Translations under genes and position numbers: made by a program
Shown here: positions 51,785 through 64,000 of the stretch, piece by piece
Layout: every line of letters starts with the position of its first letter
How positions within the stretch are numbered: position 1 is the stretch's first letter
The notes under the pieces: generated by a model
Databases searched by the model: none
Seen by the model: the letters and a program-made list of their open reading frames with translations, nothing else
Told to the model about the DNA's origin: nothing
From: Urechis unicinctus
Lineage: Eukaryota > Annelida > Polychaeta > Xenopneusta > Urechidae
Reading direction: 5' to 3'
DNA length: 64,000 bases
NCBI GenBank assembly: GCA_034190875.2
Contig: CM067343.1
Location: 32,042,299 to 32,106,298 of the forward strand

Positions 51785-51924
51785 ATACAGTCAATACAGT
51801 TAAAGAATTTCAGGCTAAATGACCACAAACTTCACAACCTGTACAATCTGGTCACCTGTGCATTAAGGTCACTCTGGCCAAGTCCCTTGACCGACCTGAT
51901 TAGACAGGTTTGACTGAATCTGTA
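51785..51924. mobile_element. MITE-like element inserted in A3
   Basis: About 140 bases interrupt the A2/A3 alignment. A2 reads AGCAATATCATAAC directly into the T-rich flank near 21275-21305. The ends, CAGTCAATACAG and TTGACTGAATCTG, form imperfect terminal inverted repeats and are bordered by TA on both sides. Subterminal arms ACCTGTACAATCTGGTCA (51837-51854) and TGACCGACCTGATTAGACAGGT (51888-51909) also pair. Small, without coding capacity, foldback-prone and TA-flanked is typical of a miniature inverted-repeat element. The TA target assignment is an inference. Confidence 0.8.
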
Positions 51925-52029
51925 TTTTCTTTTTTTGTACTTTGCCTCTTTGTTACGGTGTGTGCAGTACAAGCAAAGCTGTCTACGAAGCGCATCAGTT
52001 TGTGATACAGAATTTTATTTCGCCCTGAC

Positions 52030-53110
52030 GCATGCACGGAATAATTTCAAAGTTACCCCGAGGACAATGGAACTGCTGAATTGTTAGAATTATTGCCCGT
52101 CTAATTGTCCATTCTACAGTAACCATTGAGCTTTTATCGATATTATACTACAGCTGATCATATGATTGTAATCTTCTCGTTCGAAACCATCCGCTCGGTT
52201 TGTAAGAATCAATACCAATAAGTGATTATATTCAATAATAAACAACTTCAATCGCTACACGAAGCCGGCATGGAACAATTACGACGTGTCATTGAAATAA
52301 TTTAGCTATCGGTTTTAAATACCGCAAGAATAAGAAAAAGAATAAACGAAAGGCCCATTTTAATAGACGGAGGAGAAAATATATTTTTGGTTTAATCAAA
52401 TGTAACCTGAATAAGTCTCAGTACAGTCGTATCTTATTGAGCGAATAATCACACCAACTATAAGGTGTTTGCTGCAATCGATGGAGATGGATAACGGGAT
52501 AACGTGTCTCTAATAACGCATCATCATTAGTCAACCCTTGAGCGATGTCAATCCTTGAATGTTACGGTGTGAGTAAAGAAACTTATTTAGCGAGGAATCA
52601 ACAGCCTTTTGGATAGCGGTCAACATCCTCACCCTGAAAATGAATGTAGCGCCTATCGTCACTACGATAAACCTTATACTTTTATCTCATTGTGGCACAA
52701 TTGGGGTCGGGGGTTATATTTGTGCGTGAACATTTTAGTCTGGTTTCATGGTCATATGTTCATTAAGAGCAATACTATCCACCTCTCAGCAAATCAATGT
52801 TATGTTTTCTTAAATTTAATCTAGCCGGGAAGGCACGATCTCCCCAATTTATCGATGACACGTGAAATCATAACATCTGCAAAACCTGAAACCAGGAACA
52901 CTAACAATACTATATCCTGGACAATACTGAATACCCGAAGATGAAACTTCACAAGTCATTGATTGTAAAGCTCCTTCAGGGAGAAAACCGATCGCGTCAG
53001 ACTCTCGGCCACAAATGAGACACCAGCAGCAATTTCTGTCACTGTTGCTAAATATAAACGGCGATCATAAGGTGCAAAGTTGCGCTCGATCATCGCGTGT
53101 AGGTGTCATC
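52030..53110. other. A3 segment without A2 counterpart
   Basis: This replaces the A2 stretch 21430-22920. Part of it (52200-52700) is related to 32000-32640. A 71-codon plus frame at 52609-52824 has no recognised domain. Confidence 0.6.
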
Positions 53111-53150
53111 GCCAAAAATATGTATTCGCATGGTCACGTGGGTGACGCGA
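53068..53150. repeat. Fragment related to the B2 inverted-repeat element, opposite orientation
   Basis: ATCGCGTGTAGGTGTCATCGC followed by TTCGCATGGTCACGTGGG matches the reverse complement of 37120-37180. A2 keeps only the second part (22935-22975). The element or its relatives were therefore present before block A was duplicated. Confidence 0.75.
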
Positions 53151-55719
53151 TAACTAACACTTTCCGAGTCAACAGAAACCAACATTGCACGTCGATTATA
53201 GTATCATGAAGTTTCATTATAGTTAATCTGCGCCCAGGATTACCGTGATGCTAATATGAACTGAAGTTACAGAACTCGACTTCATGTATATGACATTTGG
53301 GAACATCGGCCAGCCAATATTGGCAATTTGCATTTGAAAACAGCCATCAATGGTACTTTACTTATGCATCCCATGCGCAATTAGTAAAACATGCCTCACT
53401 AGACGTTTGATTGACTATTAACACCGGTCTTGTGTCACATAACGACGAGACGATGGACAGCTATTATATGCCGTACGGCGGTAATTACTTGGAACCCAAC
53501 CTTCAACATATCCGACGTTTATTGTCCAGCACCCACAAATGTTGGTTGCGGAAACAAGTTATAGGGATAGTGATGAAGTTTGCGCTACAAATACGGTAAG
53601 TTGATCAGGCCTTGGCTCATTTGCAACAACCCTTCTATCATTAACAGTAAAACGATATTAATAACACATGACAAATAAAACGTATTCTACAGGGGCTGGT
53701 GTCAATTAAGCCCTGGATGCTGTGTCTTATTTGCTGCCAAATAAAGCCGATATTGCTTTTCCTCTTTTAGTAAAAGTCTATCATGCACTGGTTAATATCG
53801 TGGCGTGGGGTTATCTCTGCGTATCACGGCGAATATAGAGGGTCGCGTTTGTGGCTGAAAATCAATCTTCAGTGTTTTAATCATCACAAACCTGTAACTG
53901 GTTTTATCATGAAGGTAAATATATTGGGCACCATAATGACTGGGTCCTGCGCGCCACCATGAAGCCATTGGGTCGGTCGCATCCCTTTTCGCAATTTAAC
54001 GCGATCATAAACATCCGGTAACTGACAAAGCTGCTGATGCCTACGTTATATCAACCCTTCTCATGCAACATGATGTAATAAAAGTCTATCACAGGGTTTA
54101 ATGAGATACAAAATCAGGAAGTGCCTTCATTTGACACGCGTACTATAAATTGATCAAAAACCAAATGAAAACTAATCAAAAACGATGCTTTCTAAAAACG
54201 ACCTGCCTCATTCAATGGGTGCGACAATGGTATCAATTTGAAGCTGATTAAATCTGTAGATCATACAGATTCTCAAGGATTATGTATAGTGAACAGTAGT
54301 TTGACAAAAATGCGCTGGAGTCTATTGCGTTGAAGTGTTCGTTCCCCAAATGGGTTTTGGCGATAATAGGCCTTTAACTGACAAACCACAAATCCAAGTT
54401 AACAGCATCACTGGTTCGTTGGGGAACTAGTAGGTAGCATCATCATTCAAGAAAAGAGCCACCTACTGAAGCGATGCATAACACACGCGAGCTCAAATTA
54501 GCATTTATTGCTTCAACATTGCTTAACTTGCGACCGACCATATTAGCCAAGAAGACCAAAAGTTTATACATGGAAATTAATGCAACTGGTCCAAAATGCA
54601 TACGTTGAATTGTAATAAACTAATCCTGTCGCGGATGCAGAGGACGATAAGCGACCGCCGAGGAGAGAGCACCAGCTTCAACAGGTACCAGTCACAACAA
54701 AAACCTCACTTGGTTATTGTAATACATCTTTTAAGATTTCATTTCACTTCATCATAATTTGGCATCTTTCATTCATTTACGTAATCTCATCGACAATTGT
54801 TGGACTTAATCAAAAAAATTCAAAACATGTCACAGCGGGAAAAGCTAAGGCAGAGTACTCTCCTTTCCATTACAAGTGTGCGGACAGTTTATGGAGGCGG
54901 ATCTTATCCGGTACACGTGTTAAGTCTGAGGAGTTGCGTAGTCTAGTATTTTATCACACTACATTAACTGACCATTGTATTTCCGTATGACGAATAACGC
55001 CCTTCATTTGAACCACCTCTCCCTCTCCCGTTGGCTGAACCTAGATGTCTCTTCAACCCGACATGTAATCAGCCAATCAGTGAATAGGCCTCAATGCGAG
55101 AACAGCTATACCTGGGTTTGCAGTCATATCGGAACGCCTGCATCACTTCCCTTCGAATTACAGTTGCGAATTGTTTTAATGACGGGTGGTTTATATAAAC
55201 ACATGATGCCTGAACCTTAGAGGCAACCACGTGTAGCATTTGCTTAAAAGTTCTCCGATAAATCAAATGTAATATTTACAATTGTTCTAGACCACAACGT
55301 TTACTTAATGCTTGTCGTTGAATGCATAGAGGGGGTATTGATGCGGTTGTTGGCACTGCAACTGGATCTGCTTAATCACTCATAAATAATAGGGACCCTC
55401 TATTTACAGCGGCCGAAAAATGAGACCTACCGGGCTAAGAATCTATTGAAAGCAACAAATAACCGTTTATATTCTTCTTCCGGCATTCAAACTTGGTCAA
55501 TTGCGTTATGGCAATATTTTCTGTGGTCATAACGTGACTTTGTTTACAAATAACAGACGCGCAATAACATCAACTATTACCGAATGATATTGACGTAATA
55601 AGGCGGAAGGCACCCTTTGATGTGTACCTCTTCCATGGCAATCAAACACACAATATTACCATATTATCTCTCAATTGAGGTTATTTATACTTTTAACAAT
55701 GAATAGGCCGCATAATTCG

Positions 55720-56910
55720 AGCAACAAGAACATATCCATTATTTTGATCAGACTGCGATGAGCATCGCTTCACTGACCTTTTCCAGGCGGTATTAACAGT
55801 CCCGAGTTTTGCTTTCTTTTTATACGAGCGATGATGCCTTGGATATTCTGTTTTACGTGATGGATTGGAGGCGAGTGTTGCGTGACTCAGTGGTGGTAAC
55901 AGGTCATGACAGGTGTACACGCGCGTGTAATGCACTCGAAAATGTCTGTAGCGTAGGCTTTGGACAGAGGTTACCGGAGCAATAAAACACCAACCACAGC
56001 GCCATCTTGTCCTCTGTATGGTTGTATCTCACATAAACCTGATTGTCACATGTAGTCGTACATTTGTCACCGCACCATTTTCATCATAATTGCATTCCAT
56101 AAATGTGATTTACCAGAGATCATCCTTTTGGCAACAAACGATTTCTCACCCTATTATATAGTAAACGATAGAGAATTACTACCATGAATTACAGCCTTAA
56201 GTATCTTCGGAAGAAATATATCACACTGTTTCTTATAGTCGGCAGCAGCCCCAAAGTTCGATATATTTCCTTAAAAATATATATCATACTTTTTCGTCAT
56301 ATAAGTAATGCCTCTCCCAGCTGGATACCTCAAGGTGGAGTGCGTTTTGTAATGTCAAGATCACAGTCCCCCCAAGAAGTATATGATTTATATAGCTGTC
56401 TCATTGTTCCAAAGAGCGAATCGTATTTCACTTTAAAATGAAACAGACACTTGCACTGGAGAGAAACATTAAATAGCTATTCGACTGGACTTAATCATTA
56501 ACAAAAACAGTCAATATCCTACCGATGTTAACTGTCGTTTTAACGTTGGCATGATATGACGCCAGCTACAGCTGTTTCATGGTAATTTTGCTTTGGATAA
56601 GAGATCAAACAAATACGCACCAACAAGGGAGACGCCAATAAGCGTCTATTTGAACCATGTGATCGAAGGCGCCTTGAGAAAGAGAAAACACACTAGATAA
56701 AGGAGGCGATAGCAGATGCTGTAAAACCAAAAACGCAAAACAGGTGTACATAACTAAAACGATGTGAGGTAGTGCGTTTTAGGCCTGCTTAAAGCCAAAG
56801 AGGAAGACGAAAAGTAGCTTACTCTCATTGGCGCTATTATTTGTATGTTGTCTTTAGACTACTTTGTTTCCCAAATAGTTATTTGAAATATATTGGATCC
56901 GAGCATGGGG
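55720..56910 (+). repeat. Block B, copy B3
   Basis: Paralogue of B2 and B1. The copy is shorter because the portion equivalent to B2 38100-38940 is largely missing and the inverted-repeat element is absent. 56310-56420 matches B1 26995-27130 rather than B2. Confidence 0.88.
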
Positions 56911-58744
56911 GAATTAATCAAGCGAACGAACACCAACGTCAATTTGCCTTTACTTTCTCTTACCAGGCCATTCCGCATGCATTTCGTATTTAACAACGAT
57001 CATATCAAGTGAGCCGAATGATTTAGCTTGCTCTGGCAAACTGCAACACTGCAAGATGTTAATTGGAATCCCACCTGAGACTGGATAGCTAAACGTAAAT
57101 ATTGATATGGGCTGATTGTGTTAAACCCTGGAATGCATAAGGAAGGCAATGCAAATAATCCCATAGTTGCATTGTGGTAGATTTATGGCACAAGTGCTCG
57201 TTGGTGTGTTAATACCTAAGTTGCATCAGGTACCGGGGTAATCATCAATTTATTATGTGGACATTTCATAATGCAGCTCGATCTGAGAATTCTGCATCTA
57301 ACTGAAATTTGAGGCTGACTTAAACGCTGGAACTGGCTTTCTCTGTGCAAACAATGATCCCGTGGACTTATTTTAACACCAACGCCGAATGAAGAATGCA
57401 CCTTTACACCTTTGCGTTACCGAAATTTTCCTCTAGATTGCACAATATGGCAACACAAAAGACACTGCGGTTATAGATCACACAGGCCTGTGCGTTTTTC
57501 ATTCCACGTAATGTATGTGTGGTTTGTGAAATAATGCCACTGGAAAACAAACGTCAATTGGAGTACATCTTTGTGCCACTAGGTATGCATCATTTCCCGA
57601 CATTGCAACAACACTTCACTGCTGAACGCTTCTCAGGTCATGAAATCTACCAATAGCAATAAAAAGCTGATGCAGTTATTCCTACTGTATTATCGTTTGA
57701 TCATTATTTATCGAATCAAAATCAGTGATGGCAAATTCAGGATTGAGACAATCGGTAGTCAAACGGTCAATTCATTTGTCACTACAAACTTAATGTACCT
57801 GTCAGATGATGGGTTTATAGTTATGACTTCCTATCAAAACGCCAGAGGTGCCGTGTGTCCTGTGCAACTTCATTCTACTTAACAATGCTAAGAAGTAATT
57901 GAATTTACCTAATCTAGATAACATAAGAGTTAGTTTAACATATTCTTTAACGTTCATGTTAAGAATACATAATACTATATCCATTGTCCACTCCAGATAT
58001 TCGCCAACCCAATCCCCATTTTAGCTTGCAGAACTGTAACATGTTGTAACCTGTGGCTCATTTATTGAGGTCACTTACAACAATATCCAACCCAGCTACA
58101 CTCACAGCTTAGATGCGTCACTAAAACGCCGTCATATTATGCTGAAGGTTTACTTTATGCTATCAGATATGTGAATCAGATACAACTTATTCGGATTGGT
58201 ATTTTTCCAGAAACTTAAATGTACTATAATTCAAGTTTCCTAGATTCGCATACAGTGGCGAAAGTCTGCATTGCTTGCATGAACTGCCAAATATAAATAG
58301 GGCGACCGTAGTTCATGGTGTTTCCACTTATACATGTAGATGTGTGATACTGCGCATACTACATGTAACTTAGTGGAAATCGAAACTCTTACAGTCAAGT
58401 CCATCTCACCAAAATATTTCGAATACATTAACCAAATTGGCTTACCACTAGACAAAAGCTGAATACTTGGGCAGTGAAGTTTGTCATTGAACTAAATTAT
58501 TAAATATAATAATTTCATTACACAGATTGGCAAGCATCATAACCGCCCAAGCGCATTTAAAATATGCATCAAATCTTGTATCATGTACAAGTCTTCCTGT
58601 TGTATGCCAAAGCATGATTCACTACAATTCACAATCAGGCAAGTCTACAAAGAAACCATGTTTATTGCATTTGCGTGTTAGAACATTTTTCATCGTCGCT
58701 GTGCGGACGTCCATTTGTTCCCTGTGAATTGCCAACTAGCTAGA
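56911..58744. other. Spacer between B3 and C2
   Basis: No element recognised. The frame at 57640-57882 (80 codons, plus) ends with LSDDGFIVMTSYQ, a composition that looks more protein-like than its neighbours, but I cannot assign it to a family and there is no paralogous copy for a conservation test. Confidence 0.4.
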
Positions 58745-61700
58745 ATGGTTGGCTTTTGTAAATACCTCATTAAGGCTTTTGGCGCATCTGTAACTGACGT
58801 TAATATGTACATTGGAGAGTGCCATGATTAACGACCAAACCAATTCGTGTTGATCAAATTGCGAGCTACGGAACGTCGCCAATATCTCTCAATAAGATAT
58901 CACTGTTTTACTTAACTATCTTTGCACATAACGACTGCACTTAACTCCTTGTTAAATTTCAATGACATTGTACCATGATTGACATCAAGTGTCTGCACAA
59001 TGCGTACAAAAAAAATCCTTTAAAATTATAATTCCTCAACCATACGTTCCTATATACTCTATTATACCAGCGGTAGGTCATTAGTTATTGCTCTCTTAGT
59101 TCAATAACCCCAGCAATTTAACTTGTTACATTACACGAGAACCAATTGATACTTTTGTCTTGAAGTGTTTGAAAAATATATCTGTCCGGTGACCACGTGA
59201 TCTACGGGCAATAAGTTAATGTTAGGTTCCAAATTAACTATTAGGGCTTTATGCCCGGAGATGACTCACTCGCTAAACGCTCAAATAAGATTGAAGCAAA
59301 TTACGATTGGGGTCATGCACGCAGTGTCTCATTTGTATTGCATGATTTCAGAGATACCACACACCTCCATCAATGACTTGAATCCCGGTTAATACCGCTA
59401 CACATAGTTGTTAACCAAATGAACTATAGGTACTGACAGTTCGCATTAAAATCTCTTATTTTACCACAGAAATAGGTAACAAGCATCATGGTGCATTAAG
59501 TATATGCTTTCTGTTATCCATTTCCTTGAAATTACGATACAAAATACGAACTTAATTGCATAGTACCCTCCAATCAATTCATATGAATTACGTAGATAGC
59601 ATAATGTAAATTATGTACACCATTTTATTGTTAGTTTGATAGACTGAAATATTCCTTTCTAACGTTCCCAAACACCTCCATCTCTGTTCCCATATGAATA
59701 TAAGTATTGATTCCTATATACTTGTGAGCAAGAATCGTTTCCCTCCTAGTTGTTAACGTTTGGTTTTTTGATATAAGGCTTCATGACTTCTACGGCAATA
59801 TTCTTCGTCAAACAACAAATGTGGGGTTTGTAAAAGAGTTTCCAACATAACACGGTTCCTCTCTACTTGTGGTTGCTGGAGTTGGGACTAGCCAGAGAAA
59901 TAACACTAGTCTGGGAGTAGAATTCCCCGGAAGTTGAATTCACTAGACGACCAACCCACGCTATTAGCGGGCCAAATCGTGCAGATAGTTAAGGTGGGAA
60001 GTAGGGAGAACTTTAGCTTACATAGTATTATAACACACCCATTTGATATCGTCAAGCACCTTATAACTCAGTTCAACGTCCCATTTATAAAAGGGGTGTT
60101 TACATCAACACCTTATATAGCCATTATTTCTTCTTGATCACAGAGCTGGTGATAACAGGCTCAGATGAGTAAATGATTGACTTAGAGAGTGAAGAGATGT
60201 CCCTGATGCTTATCTGTAACCCGTTAAATCCTTTACAATAACATATGAATATATCAACATAATTCTTATTGGCAAAAACCAACGCTATCGGTTAAAGATG
60301 ATATGGTTATGAATAATACGCGTTGTTTTGAACGTCTAATTGCTTTGAGAGGCATTTGTACAATAGCTAGATTAGGCAGCGAGTTGGACATTTTTTATTA
60401 TACCCTGATATTATTGTCCACTTTCCAAGGAGATTGATGTATGTGATATATTGATCAATTATTGCTAAACTTTCGTTATGTCTAAGCTGCATGGTGAGCA
60501 TAGCCAAAGTCTCATTTGTAACGCGTGGGAGCTCTCCATGTTGTAAAGGAAACAGGATTGCGTCTAGCTAATAATTGCCACTTAAAGGGTACGTTTGAAG
60601 CATAACAGTTATCTTTATTATAATTTTAGTAGATAAGAAATACGATAACATGATATATGCTCTTCAATTTTCTTATATGCATATAACGTGGGGATAATAG
60701 ATATAAGCCAGCTTTATCCAAAGTGACAAATCATATTATCGTGAGTTTGAGGTATGACCATACATCATTGCATTAGCCCAACTCCCCAGCAGCACATTTG
60801 CTTCAGCGGTCTAGATTGGTCATGAAAATGGCTTCATTATCCTGTTCGACATTGATGGCTCACTTTCTATGAGATCAATGGCTTGCGCCATTGCTGTCGT
60901 TTCAAGCTAAATATGACCTCTGGCCATACAAGATGTTTGGCTGCTATAAAGAGGATTTATATAATTAGAGAGATATGCCGATTTTGTGTGAGTTTGATTG
61001 GGAGAGGGTATGGTCTTGCTTCCATCGTGATGCTTGTGTTATTGCATCATGCTCGAAATATTAAGTAAAGGAATAATGGGAATGTGTGTATATATGATGG
61101 ATACAATAACCATCCCGACCGTAGACCTTAGGCGTATATCATAAACCAGTTACATGAATATGTTTTGTCGTGGAAGAAGTCTATTATAAATCATCACAAT
61201 ATTTGACAGTTAAGGCAAACGTATAGATCTTCAGGATTCGTTATTGCCACCATATATACCACTATCCGGCGTGACTTATGAGCAACAATACTAAATTGTA
61301 CGTCTAACCTGGACGTGACTCATTTAATCAAGCTATTTAAGCGCTGCAGTAACATTTCGGTATTTATCATTTCCCATCTGAGGATCATTTCCTTGTTTAT
61401 AGCTGAGCGTTCCGTGATGCTTTCCTCCTGTTGGCTCGTCTCTAATGTTTTTGTTCATACCCACACTCGCCAGATGCGATATTGATTCACTTGAAGTGTT
61501 GATGTCTTGTTAACCGTTATTGTCGTGATCGTGGGAAGGTACACACAATTATGCTGCCTGACATTTGTAAAAATTGCGTCTCGTTGATGCTAAGCTGGCG
61601 ACAAGTAATGCCAAATTTGCAATTCCCATTTTGACCACAGTATTTATATCCATTCAATCCTGGTTCATTTCATCGCCCGGGTCATCTTATCATAGTCGTG

Positions 61701-64000
61701 CATTATACTGACGGTCATTAGCTGCAGACGAAGATACGTGGTCCACAGACAATGCGATTATAATGGATAAAGTGGCCTACAACGCCCCGAATGTAGAATT
61801 GCCCAGGTCCATGTGGTGCCATGTTCAACCATTAACAATCATCTATCGCGGAGTTGTTGGCACCCGGGTAGAGCAACAATGGACAATTGTTCATTGTGCA
61901 GTGCTAATACCGTTAGTGTGATGTCTACCGTTATTCACTCCCAAATTGCTACCCCATCTTGCTCTCCCATCATGCTTCCCCATCTTACTTTCCCATCCTG
62001 CTTCCCCATTCTGCCTCTCCATCCTTTTCTCCCATCCTGCTCCACAATAGTGCTTCCCCATCCTGCTTTCCCATCATGCTTCCCCATCCTGCTTTCCCAT
62101 CCATGCTTCCCCGTCTGCTTCTCCATCCTGCTCTCCCATCCAGCTCTCCCATCCTGCTCCCCAATAATGCTTCCCCATTCTGCTCTCCCATCATGCTTCC
62201 CCATCCTGCTGTCCCATCATGCTCTTTGCTGCTCCCCCATCCTGCTCTCACTTGCTGCGCTCGCATTCTGTTGTTCCGTGCTGCTATCCCATGCTGCTCT
62301 CCCATGGTTTTTTTCTGTGCTGCTCTCTCACGCTGCTCTCATGGGCTGCTCTCCTCTGCTGCTCTCCAATGCTACTCCCCTATGCTACTCTTCCATGCTG
62401 CTGTCCCATTCTGCTTTTCCGTGGTGCTCCCCCAAGCTGCTCTTATGTGCTACTCTCCCATGTGTTTTCAGCTGCATGGAGCTCATTGTATTCCTATGTT
62501 ACTAACGCATTCAGACCAACTGCTCATATGACGAGGCGTATCGTACCGCTTCACAAGAAAGGAGTGGTCACTAGCTCCGCAATCCATTAATAATATCGTG
62601 AAATTGATACCTTTGTGGACCTCTTCAAAGGGTGTCTGTTGAAGTCTCGTATTGCTCATGTGAGATCTGCTGATTTATATTTTATGTCCTGTACACATCA
62701 GTATAGTGCTGCTGCCGGCAATGGTCATTTGATTCTCATAAAGAGATTGTATGCACGAAGCAAAGGTGCGATTAAGCAGAGTTTATCATCCGTTTCTAAA
62801 CGCATTACGACCATTACGGTCATAGCTTTGGTTCAACTTTTGCACGTGTTTTATGAAAGATGAATGTAAAATCAAGTAGAAATTACAGGTTATCTATTCC
62901 ACAGACGTGTGTCTCAAATAAGCAATGAGCGTTTCAACAGAGTTCACTTCGCTGACTAAAACTGTCATTTCTAGCCAACTTGTCCTATTCCGCACTTCGT
63001 TTTACGGGGATCATGGATGTCGCGGAACTGTTGAGTTTCCAGGTCTGCAGTGATGTAATGTTTCCAAAGGTATCAATCAGGTGTTATTGCAGCTTTTTAC
63101 CTATATCAGACATACTGCGTACGAGCTTTGTAGCTCGCCTTTGAACCCCTTATGATACGTCTTGGTCACATGGAATACATGGTGACTACGTCTGAATTGC
63201 CTATTCGAGACGGGGCCTCAATAGTCTGAAGGGATGACCATTAAACATTCGTTTGATTTTATGTCATTTATTATTTAAGCCTCATTGCCAATATTACAAC
63301 GCTTCATGACAATCACAACGACGGCTCGTAGGCTGTTATTGAAACTAGTGCTCGAAAGCTGCGTTGTTCGAGCAGCCACAATTAGTTGTTTTGCTCCAAA
63401 CAGCATGCATGATCCGGATTGGTCAATACCCGACTGGCTCTCACTGCATGTACATACTCAATCTCCACGTGGCTTAATAAACAGGTGAAACCCAAGGTCA
63501 GCTGGCAGCATTTGTTATTTCACATGCAGAACAATATTGATACAACCAAACCACCTTTGCCCCGATTTTAATCCACCCAGCAGAAAAGCATGATGTTAGG
63601 ATACACAGGTGGATTACTTGTCAAAAAGCAAGTATCACGCCGATACGTGATGACCAAGAACGTCCGAGAAGGAGTATTCATTGACCGATCACTTTATTGG
63701 AGATACGTTCGAGCTCGTTGTGGGAGCAGAGTGAGTTTCATAGAATGTTTCTGATGTCTGGCTAGTTTAGATAGATGCTCATTCCACCTCAGTGACATGA
63801 CACACATGATAATAACCAACTTGACCAGTTACAACTATTCACGGTGGTCGAATTAGGGTACATGTGACTCTTGATTTGCAACCAGATGTAGGATTGATAA
63901 AATTGCTTGTATATTTGTAAAACCACCGATGGCATATATATCCATAAATCAGTGGAAAAGATACACCTCAAATGCAGTCCATTGCATATTGTTATACTAA
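58745..64000 (+). repeat. Block C, copy C2 (continues beyond window)
   Basis: Paralogue of C1, with an additional segment at about 59390-60035 and a strongly expanded 13-bp minisatellite at 61940-62472. Homology with C1 is still running at the window edge (63890-64000 with 45030-45150), so the block continues to the right. Confidence 0.92.
61940..62472 (+). repeat. 13-bp CT-rich minisatellite, about 39 units (C2)
   Basis: Units such as TCCCCATCCTGCT, TTCCCATCATGCT and CTCCCATCCTGCT repeat every 13 bases, with drift toward CTCnnnTGCTGCT in the right half. The unit lacks stop codons in most frames on both strands, so long frames appear at 61813-62505, 61959-62531 and 62219-62590 (plus) and at 61935-62204 and 61985-62305 (minus). 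These are artefacts, with a 39-base (13-codon) protein period. Confidence 0.97.

Larger units (their letters stand above)
47330..55660 (+). repeat. Block A, copy A3
   Basis: Paralogue of A2 and partly of A1. Compared with A2 it has lost the equivalent of 16985-17830, including the receptor-like helix 4-5 region. It carries extra sequence at 50180-50945, a MITE-like insertion at 51785-51924, and extra sequence at 53495-53660 and 54071-54893. A deletion of about 24 bases near 47930, between two ACATCACAC repeats still present in A2 (18112-18141), removes the helix-2-like piece. Confidence 0.9.

Noticed and set aside
61813-62505. 230-codon open frame, the longest in the window
   Set aside because: It is mostly the 13-bp minisatellite. 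Frames are open in several phases on both strands, and C1 has only a short version of the repeat.

Overview
This window reads as gene-poor, AT-rich nuclear DNA of an animal, most probably a marine or other aquatic invertebrate. The reasons are two 100-base N runs typical of a scaffolded draft assembly, long (TA)n and (CATA)n microsatellites, decayed non-LTR retrotransposons of animal type, foldback or MITE-like DNA elements, and a decayed gene resembling a rhodopsin-class neuropeptide receptor. The lineage assignment is an inference. No open reading frame looks like an intact host gene. The longest frames (230, 190, 170 and 134 codons) all come from simple repeats. I found no tRNA, rRNA, CRISPR, operon or bacterial feature.

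The main structure is a set of old, diverged, mostly same-orientation duplications. I call the recurring blocks A, D, B and C, and they tend to occur in that order. Block A is at about 0.64-3.07 kb (A1, cut by an assembly gap), 16.64-24.4 kb (A2, starting directly after the second gap) and 47.33-55.66 kb (A3). D is a short block before B, clearest as a local duplication at 35.5-36.7 kb. B is at 24.84-27.14, 36.7-39.37 and 55.72-56.91 kb. C is at 40.98-45.29 and 58.75-64.0 kb. B2 to B3 and C1 to C2 are each about 18-19 kb apart, so the right half looks like two degenerate tandem units. Copies look roughly 80-90% identical by eye and differ by many indels. This gives natural filled-site and empty-site pairs for later insertions.

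Region by region: 0-3 kb holds A1 with the best-preserved receptor-like pseudogene on the minus strand. From 3.2 to 10 kb is featureless apart from small duplications. From 10.3 to 11.8 kb is a minus-strand LINE remnant with readable endonuclease and reverse-transcriptase motifs. From 12 to 16.5 kb is almost featureless. From 16.6 to 27.1 kb are A2 and B1, ending with a local tandem duplication and a (TA)66 run. From 27 to 35 kb is mostly featureless except for a (CATA)n tract at 29.5 kb. From 35.5 to 39.4 kb are D and B2, with a 786-bp inverted-repeat element inserted. From 40.1 to 41.0 kb is a plus-strand LINE remnant of a different type. Then come C1, A3 (with a MITE-like insertion), B3 and C2. 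C2 carries a greatly expanded 13-bp minisatellite.

No evidence of a new functional system was found. The most informative observations are the duplicated receptor-like locus, the nested-inverted-repeat element with an empty paralogous site, the minisatellite that opens reading frames on both strands, and the coincidence of both assembly gaps with the edges of block A. All similarity statements come from reading the sequence without alignment software, so block edges are good to some tens of bases.
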